Of a stretch of DNA of 64,000 nucleotides, positions 56,281-64,000 are shown in pieces. The stretch is taken from positions 7,334,074-7,398,073 of the forward strand of contig NW_004955487.1 of assembly GCF_000276665.1 (NCBI RefSeq), read 5' to 3'. Under the pieces are notes generated by a model. It was not told the origin of the DNA and searched no databases. It saw nothing but the letters and a program-made list of their open reading frames with translations. The first letter of the stretch is position 1, and each line of letters starts with the position of its first letter. Both the position numbers and the translations under genes were made by a program. This stretch comes from Chinchilla lanigera (taxonomy: Eukaryota; Chordata; Mammalia; Rodentia; Chinchillidae).

Positions 56281-56389
56281 ACAAAGGAGATTTACTGTAC
56301 ATATGAACACATACATTCATATGTATGTATATGTATTACTACACATTCATATATATATTATCCGTCTCTATCTATTATCTTATTATACA

Positions 56390-56740
56390 GGTGCTTCCTG
56401 ACCTACGATAGTGTTATTGATAAAGTTATCAATAGGCTCCTGATAAACTTATCATATTGGAAAATATTATAAATGGAAAATTTACCTAACTCACCTAACC
56501 AATCAAACATCATAGCTGAGCAGCACAGTTTACTGATAGGGTTGATTGTTCCTTTAGTGATTATTTGCTGGGCAGAAGCTGAAGTTGGCTGTTATTGCTC
56601 TGCAGTCCACGAATACATCTTTATCGTAAGTCACTACCCTGGGAAAAGATCTAAATATAATGTTTGCTTTCCATTGAATGTGTGTTTTTCACACTGTCAC
56701 AAAGTTGAAAAATTCCAGTGTACCACCTGGAGTTTGGAAC
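56390..56740. mobile_element. Tigger-like DNA transposon, second type
   Basis: 'caggtgcttcctgacctacg', 'tacctaactcacctaacc', 'aaacatcatagctgagcag', 'atctttatcgtaagtcac' and 'cctgggaaaagatct' match in order a well-known mammalian DNA transposon whose ends read 'cgacttacgatgg'. It lies 110 bp from another Tigger-like element. The plus frame 56473-56757 is a chance frame in it. Confidence 0.65.
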
Positions 56741-57590
56741 CATCAGCATGTCCATGAGTATGCAGAGAGATGTAGGGTACAGTGTTAATTGCTAACTGCT
56801 CCTCATCAGGACGATGGCAGAAGTTTTATCTGGTAATCTCTAGTATTTCTGTCTCCTGGCTTTTAGTTGGAGACATTTCATCTCTTATTGTCCTGATTCT
56901 GTGTCTATACTACATGTTCTCTGCTTGTGTGTAACACTTGGATGGAAGTTGGTCCTTTAATGCTTTCAAAAACATTGTTATAAATTAAGTAAATTTTGTG
57001 GTCTCTGGAACTATTATTCTGTTTATCAATTAAATTTCAGACTTTCGCTTTAGTCTGGTAATTGTACTGTTAGATTCTGCTTTTTCTGGCTGTTTTCACT
57101 GAAATGTGCCTCTTTCAGCTTCTAATCTTGTCAGCACTCAAATCATTTATGACTGAAACAAGTGGCATGAGAGTAGTAGTGTGTCACAATGAAGTGCACC
57201 CCGAGTTAATGCTGTTTCCATAGAACTGGAAATGCATCCACTCTGCCATTGATTGCCTTCCCGTGTTCATTACCTTTCTGGCAAGATTGATTGGACTGCT
57301 CTCTGAACCACTGCTGTCATCACTATTTTCATGGTGTCTTCTGATGCACTGGGAAAGAAAAACATTTCTTGAGTTTGGGTTGCCTCTATAATCTACGAAG
57401 GCAGATATCTGTCTTTAATAATCTGAATTGTCTGCATTTTTGCTGCCCGGAAGCAGAACCACCTTGTTCACCAAACCCACCAAGCAATCAAATTGTGAAC
57501 TTGCATACGCATTGCCCTCTGTGTTTGTAACAACAGCCCTCCCTTGCACCTCCTGGGATGGAGCATTGAGCTTCCAGTGCCTGGATAGAT
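56741..57590. other. Unassigned sequence
   Basis: No gene or repeat is recognised. Confidence 0.35.
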
Positions 57591-57591
57591 C

Positions 57592-57992
57592 ATGGTTACT
57601 TGACAGTTTAAATTTAAAATGTCCCCCAAAAGTCCTTTGTGTTTGGAAAAGGATTGGATCATGGGGATGCTCTGCTCATCAGTGGATTGGTGCCTTGATG
57701 AGGTAGTTCTTAGCTTACTGCAGTTCCAAGGTGGAGCCTGGTCAGAAGAGGAAGGTCACTGCAGTGTGACCAGGAAGAGGGTGCTCTTGTCCCTGCTCCT
57801 CTCTCTCCCTCTCTGCTCGCTGGACAGTGATATGAGTGGCTTCCTCTGCCACAACTGCCCAACCTAGTGTTTCCTGCCTCAAGGACCATGTGACCATGGG
57901 CCAAACGCATTGAAACTATTAATCAAATAAACTTCCCTCCTTTAAAGTTTTGGTGTCTGGCATTTTTACCTCCACAGGAAATGGACTAATAC
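57592..57992 (+). mobile_element. MaLR LTR, near complete (plus)
   Basis: 'aaatttaaaatgtcccccaa', 'gatcatggggatgctctgct', 'catcagtggattggtgcc', 'caaggaccatgtgaccat', 'atcaaataaacttccctcc' and 'ggaaatggactaatacag' give the full order of a rodent MaLR LTR with an AATAAA signal. No retroviral genes flank it. Frames at 57428-57910 are non-coding LTR. Confidence 0.85.
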
Positions 57993-58275
57993 AGTTATCT
58001 AAGCATTTTGGACAAATATTTTAAATTTCTGATTTTAACTTTGGTACTAATACTCAAATGTGCACTAAAGTCTGCATTCACATTCTCCTTCCATTCATTT
58101 CTTCCCACTCTGCGTGGTTTGTGCTGTCATATTCTGAGCACAGGTGTGTGGATGATCAAGCTGATGATACACCCCTTCATATTCACTTTACTCTATTTTC
58201 ATTTTTAATTTTATAATACAAATATTTAAATACCTAAGAATTTTTTCTGAGTGCCTATTCAAAAGTATGTTGATT
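57993..58275. other. Unassigned sequence
   Basis: Nothing recognised. Confidence 0.3.
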
Positions 58276-58919
58276 TTCTATACGTTGATCTTCCCTTCAT
58301 GGAATTTGCCACTTGTAGCTTTCCTTTCAATCTTCTGTGTATCACCCCACTCAGAAATCTCAGAATCCTCTATCAATTCCCAGGAACGCATAATCTTACT
58401 TAAAAGGGGTAATCCCATATATTGTTCTTACAAAGTCCTTCTCTGGGCTTCATTCACTGACTAAATCTTCTTACTTTGTACCATATAATGAACATTGTAA
58501 TCAATACTCTGATTTCAATGGCAAAAGAATTATCTATGTATTTAAAGACATATTCACTGAAGCAGTGAAACCAACTTCCAAGGATGTGGACAGACCATCT
58601 TACAGACAGACAAATTTTAGGCTGGCAGGTGTTTTCAGCAGTCCTTTCTCTTGGCACCATGTCCTTGTATAAGTATGCATGAACATATCTTGTCAAAATA
58701 AAAGAAATGGACACCTGCATCCACTCTTTCTATACGTTGATCTTCCCTTCTGAAACTTGCCACTTGTAGCTTTCCTTTCAATCTTCTGTGTATCACCCCA
58801 CTCAGAAATCTCAGAATCCTCTATCAATTCTCAGCAATGCATAATCTTACTTAAAAGGGGTAATCCCATATATTGTTCTTACAAAGTCCTTCTCTGGGCT
58901 TCTTTCACTGACTAAATCT
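58276..58919. repeat. 192-bp direct repeats flanking a 259-bp segment
   Basis: 58276-58468 and 58728-58919 are the same sequence at about 95% identity by eye, beginning ttctatacgttgatcttccc and ending cactgactaaatct. The offset is 452 bp. The segment between (58469-58727) occurs once. The second copy stops at 58919, so this is not a simple tandem doubling of the whole 452-bp unit. It is not LTR-like: I see no TG...CA ends or polyadenylation layout. Confidence 0.92.
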
Positions 58920-59049
58920 AACTTCCCTGGGGAAATTAACAAAAGGAGACTAACTCTTCAATGTACCATGATCAGAACACAGACAATTGCATCCTTTTGT
59001 TACTAGTATTCATCCATTTTACTTTGTGGTCATTCATCTTCCCTTTTAT

Positions 59050-59180
59050 TTTTTTAACTTTTTGAGACGGGGTCTTGTTAGGTAGTGCTGGCTGGATTTG
59101 AACTCACTGTAAATCTCAGGTTAATTTTGAATTCACAGAGTGCTGGGATTAAAGTTATGCGCTGACACGTCCAGCTACGA
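59050..59180 (-). mobile_element. B1 SINE (minus)
   Basis: 'ttttgagacggggtcttgtt', 'gctggctggatttgaactca', 'cagagtgctgggattaaag' and 'gcgctgacacgtccagc' are the complement of B1. The internal duplication is present. Confidence 0.85.
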
Positions 59181-59819
59181 GCAGGCTTTCTGGCCAGATC
59201 CTGAAGCTAATTATGGAGCAGAAGGACCAGAGGCCATGTAGTCAAGGAAAGGGAATGCCAAGGACACAGAAAACAGAGAGCTGGGATTGGAAGCTTTGAA
59301 TATCTCACCGGGCAGCCTGTTAAGGAATTCTATATGCTTTAGATTTAAAATATATCATTCTGCTTGCCTTCACGGTGACTGCTAGATGTCGCTAGCCTTG
59401 TGCCCAAACACCCTCTGTCTCCCCTTCCCTCCCTACAGTCTGTTCTTAATGCAGCACAACATTTGCTCCTGCCCAGCCCTTAGCCCTGCATGCTCGTTCT
59501 CCAGGAAAACAATTGCACAGACTTCCCTGGCCACACCTGGGATGTGTAATCCCACTGCCCTCCTCCACTTTCCCCTCCTTCTAGTGGTAATGGTCACATG
59601 GGGATAAAGCCAGACAGGGTGCCTGGCACGGGGGGAAGTAGGTTCACTTGTGTTGAAGTCAGGCTTGTGTTAGCATATGGCCTCATCTGTCTGCCAAGAA
59701 ACCTAAATACAGAGGTAATAATTGATTTTTCAGGGACCCTCCATGACTGTTTGTGTCTAGATGTTCTCCCAAAGCCTAATGCAGTCATGGGGCAGCTTCT
59801 AGCGTTTTTGATTGATTCA
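59181..59819. other. Unassigned sequence, locally GC-rich
   Basis: No gene seen. The stretch 59380-59640 has a higher GC content and two motifs resembling CTCF sites (reported separately). Confidence 0.35.
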
Positions 59820-59862
59820 TGGTCCAATGCTGGGATTATGGGTGTGAGTGCCACACCCATCC
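59820..59862 (-). mobile_element. B1 3'-end remnant (minus)
   Basis: 'caatgctgggattatgggtg' and 'gagtgccacacccat' are the complement of a B1 start. Only about 43 bp remain. Confidence 0.6.
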
Positions 59863-59869
59863 TGTAGCA

Positions 59870-60118
59870 GGCAGCCTGCATACAACATTAATGGAGGGAA
59901 AGAGGCTTGTTTTTGCTGCTCCTCCCTTTTTGCTCCTGCTGCTTTTGCTGTTTTCTATCACCATGAACTGTTACCCTGTGCCGTGTGCCACTCTGCCTTT
60001 GAGCCAGCCGAGTATGGCCTGAAATCTCCACAAACTGTGAGCTAAATAAACCTCTCCTTCTTTAATTTTGGGTGTCAGGTATTCTGTCCCAGCAATGAGA
60101 GAAAAGTAACCAAGACAA
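59870..60118 (+). mobile_element. MaLR LTR, 3' part (plus)
   Basis: 'ctatcaccatgaactgttac', 'agccagccgagtatggcct', 'caaactgtgagctaaataaa', 'cctctccttctttaa' and 'gagagaaaagtaaccaagac' give the 3' portion of a rodent MaLR LTR with its AATAAA. Confidence 0.82.
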
Positions 60119-60403
60119 TACATTAGCCCCACTTTCCCACCCAGTCTCCACTTTTGGTGATTTGGACTAAGTCAAATAAAATCATGAAAATCCATCTCAC
60201 ATCTTTGGCACCAGGTCTATGTACAGAAGGAGCGGGAGAGCCTGCTCTGTCCTTTATTTCTGGGTTCACCAAGACCCAATCCAGTTCTCCAAGTCTTACG
60301 TCTCATTACCAAAACAATAAACAGAGATACAAACCTATTCATATACATGCATACTTAGATGCAAAAGCCACTGATACTGAGATAGATACACATGTATGAA
60401 AAA
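60119..60403. other. Unassigned sequence
   Basis: Nothing recognised. Confidence 0.3.
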
Positions 60404-60570
60404 CAGTACCTCAGTTCACAAACAGTTCTGTTGATGAAAAATTGTTTGCCAACAGAAGCCTTCAGCAAAATTTTGCTTCAGTTCATAAACTGCATGAGTG
60501 ATGAACATGCCCATGGCCATCTTCCCTAGAATCGTGGAGTGAATTAAGTTTGCAAACCGAGGCACCACTG
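60404..60570. mobile_element. TIR MITE, copy B (DNA transposon)
   Basis: 167 bp. The left end cagtacctcagttcacaaac (60404-60423) is the inverted, diverged match of the right end, whose complement begins cagtggtgcctcggtttgca (60570 backward). TA follows the right end, as expected for Tc1/mariner-type TA target duplication; the left flank reads AA. It shares its interior with copy A at 7329-7534. It encodes nothing. Confidence 0.72.
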
Positions 60571-60644
60571 TACATACGTGAAAAGATAACAAATGGACAA
60601 AAGCACAGCAAGTCATTTATTCATTCTTTTTTATTTATTTATTT

Positions 60645-60787
60645 TTTTTGCTACTGGGAATTCATTCACTTATTTTTCAGACAAAGTCTTCCCAAGTCAT
60701 AAATTTTCCCAGGCTGTGCTTGAAATTATAACCCTGCATCAGCCTCCCAGAGTACTGGGAATAAAGATGTATACTACTATGCCTGGT
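60645..60787 (-). mobile_element. B1(-dID) SINE (minus)
   Basis: 'ttgctactgggaattcatt' may be the reversed degenerate ID. Then 'ttttcagacaaagtcttccc', 'ttcccaggctgtgcttgaaa' and 'tcagcctcccagagtactgg' are reversed B1. Confidence 0.78.
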
Positions 60788-61734
60788 CAATTATATTCTT
60801 TAAAATATCTGATCAAAATTTGCTTCCTGTTATATCTTTCTCTCACTCCATGTGAGCTTTATGTGACAGCACTATATATGGTAATTTCTGGTCTCGATGA
60901 CAATCATTTAGAGAAATGAAAGTATGTCCAATATCTCCATAAAGTCAACACACACCAGATATCCCAGTTTTGTCTTTGATTGTACATGTGGATGGGCATT
61001 TTTATGTATGTAAAGTCCTTGCCAGAAATCTTTCAAAGCTCTTGCTTTTGAGATATTTTACCCCCATGCATGTCTAAGATTTAATCAAGACTGATACACA
61101 GGTCCATACACAGTACTTTTGTGTAAGGAAGAGTCAAAACTGGGAGATAATGTAAGAAATAGATCTGTTGCTTTACTCCAAATGGACTCATCTTTCTAAT
61201 GTAATTCATTTATTACACTGGAGCATAGGAGGTAGAAAAATAAAATTCTAACAGCTGGTAAAAAAATGATGCTGTCTCAAAGTTGAGATCATTTATTTTA
61301 GCTGCAACATATAATATGAGAGGAAACCACCACAGACTGAAGTGAATTGGGTCACAAACTGCACCTTCTATTATGTTTTATACACTAGTTCTCTGCATAG
61401 ATTATGTTAAGTGATAACAGCTAAGTTTATGAGTTTAGAGTGTAGTAAAATTAGAATAGGGTGGGTTGCAAAGTCAGGTAAGATTGAATTAGAATCTTTT
61501 TACAACAGCAGTTCTGACAGTGTGGCTATAGTGTAATTAATGAATGACATTAATATTTAAGTAAATCTCACATCAGTTGTGGGATCTTGCAAGGTTCTAC
61601 CTTATTTGGTATAATTTTTGCTGTATTAAATTTCTCATAGTTTATAAATGTTTGATTTGACTGAATATTCATACACATGTAATAAAAACAAAGTGCGTGG
61701 TTAATTTTTTAAAAACTTACACTAAAATCCTTCC
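60788..61734. other. Unassigned sequence
   Basis: No gene or repeat is recognised. Confidence 0.35.
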
Positions 61735-61925
61735 CTGCTCCTTGAACACACCCATTCCACCATTTGTGCCTCTTTCTGAAGCAGCTTTGGAGTCCTCTTT
61801 CTTGATGGTCTGTAGCTGCAGTGCCCTGTCTGCTTCGCTGACCTGAGCGGATTCAATACGTCTCCCTTTCATAGTCATTGTGACTTTGAGGAAGAGCCGG
61901 AAATCACAGTGTGCCAAATCTGACT
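61735..61925 (-). pseudogene. Mariner-type transposase fragment (minus)
   Basis: The minus-strand translation gives CDFRLFLKVTMTMKG, a lysine-rich stretch and then a KEQG-like turn near its end. This matches the mariner transposase C-terminal pattern and aligns with both fragments at 30357-30745. The frame is open for about 66 codons but diverged, and the catalytic triad is not present. It is a third copy of the same mariner family in the window. Confidence 0.65.
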
Positions 61926-62578
61926 AATAAACTGGATGAGGACACAGCATCATATTTTTATGTTTTAAAAATGGCCATAAACATTTGATCACTGCAAGAT
62001 GATGAAAAATTACATTGAATATTTAAATTTAAAAAGTAAAAGACATTTTACTTTTTAATCCTCCTCAAATTACTCTCCCTTACTTTAAGCATACTTCTGC
62101 CATTTGTCTAATATTTCTTAAATATTAAAAAATGAAAAATTTAAACATTCAGGTATCTATTTTGTCCCACAGGTGTGACTAAATTCAGACAGACATACAA
62201 GTTATGCATTACATCAACATATATCATCCATACAAAAATGTCATGAGTGTCTAAAAAATAAAAATTTTGTATGTAACTTCCATAATGTGGGTAAGAGGCT
62301 TTTGTTTTGGAAATGAATTTGGAGCATTTAATTCACTCTTCATTACCATTAAAAAAATTATTCAGAAATCAGCAGCCATAAGCATATAAAGAGCTATGTT
62401 ATCAAAATGAGAAAACATTCTGCTATAAGGTCACTCCATGAGATTTGATGAAAGCATAAAATATAATAAACATGAATAAGGAAATGATAAAAATATGTCA
62501 CAATATTGTAAGCATACTACAAGTCTTAGCAGTAAATTTCTATGACTAAGGAAGGAATATTTGCTGTTTTTAGGAACT
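61926..62578. other. Unassigned AT-rich sequence
   Basis: No gene or repeat is recognised. Confidence 0.35.
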
Positions 62579-62699
62579 CATCTCATTTTACACATACTTT
62601 TTTTTTTTTTTGGTACCAGGAATCAAATTCAGGGCCTTATGCTTGCCAGGTAGGCACTTATGCTGCTGAGCTATATCCCCAGCCCTTCATCACATTTTA
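62579..62699 (-). mobile_element. ID SINE with 12-bp TSD (minus)
   Basis: A T-run from 62598 is followed by 'ggtaccaggaatcaaattca', 'cttatgcttgccaggtagg' and 'gctgctgagctatatcccc'. Flanks catctcatttta (62579-62590) and catcacatttta (62688-62699) differ by one base. It is older than the copy at 21484. Confidence 0.92.
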
Positions 62700-63130
62700 A
62701 ACAGTTTTATACAGACACTATTTAATTAATCTTATTGGAGAATAGAGTCCAGAGATTATTGGAGTGACACATGTTTGGGTCAGAGCTTTATGATATGAAT
62801 CATTTTCCAAATTCAGCCACTTAATTGAAGACGGCCTCAGACAAATAAGTAAACGATGATGGCATGTTATTTCCTCAGAGACTTTATGGAAAAAATAAAC
62901 ATACCAATGCAACACCTGATTTAAGTTTACTTAAAGAATCTGATGCATTTAAATACATTTCCTTGTATGATGTTCTATCTGTGTATTAATGAGACTGGAG
63001 TATTTAATAAATGAACTCTGATGACTGCTTATTCATATGGAAGAAGAATATTAGATTTTCATGTCACATCATTAATAAAAATAAATTTTAGTAGGGTTAA
63101 ATAAGTTAGAAACACAAAATACTTTGAATT
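62700..63130. other. Unassigned AT-rich sequence
   Basis: No gene seen. The stretch 62740-62870 may be a decayed MIR, but I cannot support the call. Confidence 0.3.
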
Positions 63131-63201
63131 TTAATGTAATAAACATTGGTAAACATTATAAACATTTAATGTAATAAACATTGATAAACATTACTAAACA
63201 T
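63131..63201. repeat. 35-bp tandem repeat x 2
   Basis: taatgtaataaacattggta recurs with one or two differences at 63132 and 63167, giving two tandem units. Confidence 0.85.
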
Positions 63202-63251
63202 CAAAGTTTTACTTCTGGTCAAGATGGAGTAATAGGGAAATGATTTAACCA

Positions 63252-63276
63252 CACACACACACACACACACACACAG
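63252..63276. repeat. (CA)n microsatellite
   Basis: A CA run of about 12 units. Confidence 0.95.
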
Positions 63277-63399
63277 AGCAAATTATAAAAGATAATTATT
63301 TTCAGGACACTGAACAACAGGTGATACAAGACACTGATTTCTGAAGGATGGAAAACAATTAGAGTTAATCCTCTGAATTCGTTTGCCTAGGAGAGTTTC

Positions 63400-63580
63400 C
63401 AGTCCAGCTGGGTGGTGCCCACTTGTAATCCTAGCACTCTGGGAAGTTGAGACAGGAGGATCACAAGTTTGAACCCAGTCTGAGCAATTTAGTGACTTGG
63501 CAATATCCTGTTTCAAAATAAATTTTTAAAAGTGGAGGGGAAGCAAGTCAGTACAAAGGCGTGGGTTTTAGCACCTCCAC
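63400..63580 (+). mobile_element. B1-dID composite SINE (plus)
   Basis: 'agctgggtggtgcccacttg', 'tcctagcactctgggaag', 'cacaagtttgaacccagtct', 'tcctgtttcaaaataaat' (B1) are followed by 'gtggaggggaagcaagtcag' (degenerate ID). A possible TSD, agagtttccag / agagtttttag, flanks it. Confidence 0.85.
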
Positions 63581-63814
63581 CATGAAAATAGAGTTTTTAG
63601 ACATAATATAGGCAAGAGGAACCCAGGAATAGTACAGCAGAATCTCAGAGTTGATAAAATGTAGGTCTGTAGCTATGAGTCCAGGAATATCCAGTGACTG
63701 GAGTTTTAATACCATAGAGGACAGAACTGCACATACAGATAATGCCACAGAGATTTTCTCACCCACTTAACTGTGAAGAATCCGAGGGAAGAATAATATA
63801 TCAACGTATAACAT

Positions 63815-64000
63815 ATCCTTTGGTACACCTGAGATCACAGAAGCACTAGTCACAATAGCGAAAAGGTGGAAATGTTGACCAGCAGTTCAATGATGTAAAC
63901 TAAATGTTTTTTTATAGATATATGGAATATTATCCTTTAAAAGGAAAGGAATTCTGACACACTATACAATATGGATGAACTTTAAAACCATTACGCTAAG
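63815..64000 (+). mobile_element. Old L1, ORF2 3' end, runs off the window
   Basis: 'cactagtcacaatagcgaaa', 'aaggtggaaatgttgaccag', 'atatatggaatattatcct', 'ggaattctgacacactatac' and 'aatatggatgaactttaaaa' are the ordered landmarks of the conserved L1 ORF2 3' end. The element continues beyond the last base. Confidence 0.85.

Noticed and set aside
57428..57867. Overlapping 92- and 82-codon plus frames
   Set aside because: They run into or sit within a MaLR LTR, have no domain and overlap in different frames.
58276..58919. Retroviral LTR pair as explanation of the direct repeats
   Set aside because: No TG...CA ends, no polyadenylation signal, no primer-binding site, and an internal segment of only 259 bp.
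62740..62870. MIR element
   Set aside because: Only one or two short words agree; order could not be established.

Overview
The window is vertebrate nuclear DNA, AT-rich and crowded with interspersed repeats. I see no host protein-coding gene, no exon chain, no rRNA and no genuine tRNA gene. The open frames present are short, and most lie inside repeats or simple sequence. The only recognisable coding capacity belongs to transposable elements, all broken. This looks like an intergenic gene desert or the inside of a very long intron.

The repeats point to a rodent that is not a mouse or rat. Ten or more tRNA-Ala-like ID SINEs are present, several of them young with clean target-site duplications (TSDs). 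There are many 7SL-derived B1 elements, and several of these carry a degenerate ID tail (B1-dID), a composite known from squirrels, mountain beaver and dormice. There are rodent-type MaLR LTRs and an L1 whose promoter is built of tandem monomers. I therefore infer a squirrel-related (sciuromorph) rodent; the species cannot be read from the sequence.

Layout: 1-9 kb holds old L1 pieces, B1, a MaLR/MLT1 LTR, simple repeats, two ID SINEs, a DNA-transposon MITE and a 109-bp L1 tail with a perfect 16-bp TSD. 9-32 kb holds ID SINEs, MaLR and ERVL LTRs, MIR/L2 fossils, an AT-rich palindromic tract, an L1 tail with an inverted duplication, and a pair of mariner transposase fragments in inverted orientation. 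32.8-39.3 kb is a full-length 6.48-kb L1: three 141-bp promoter monomers, ORF1 with one stop codon, a frameshifted ORF2, a 3' UTR and an AAAC-type tail, all between 13-bp TSDs. 40-50 kb has B1-dID elements, a probable twin-primed L1, nested MaLR LTRs and a DNA-transposon fossil. 50.6-50.8 kb is an assembly gap inside an ID SINE. 52-64 kb has an ERV-like LTR region, two Tigger-like transposons, MaLR LTRs, a 192-bp direct duplication, a second MITE copy, a third mariner fragment and an L1 running off the window end.

No genes act together here. What the window records is a history of transposition: L1 supplied the machinery that ID and B1 SINEs used, and older LTR and DNA elements served as landing sites. 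I found no convincing new host system. The most notable structures are the monomeric L1 promoter, the mariner inverted pair, the TIR MITE family, the 192-bp direct repeats and the fold-back at an L1 junction.
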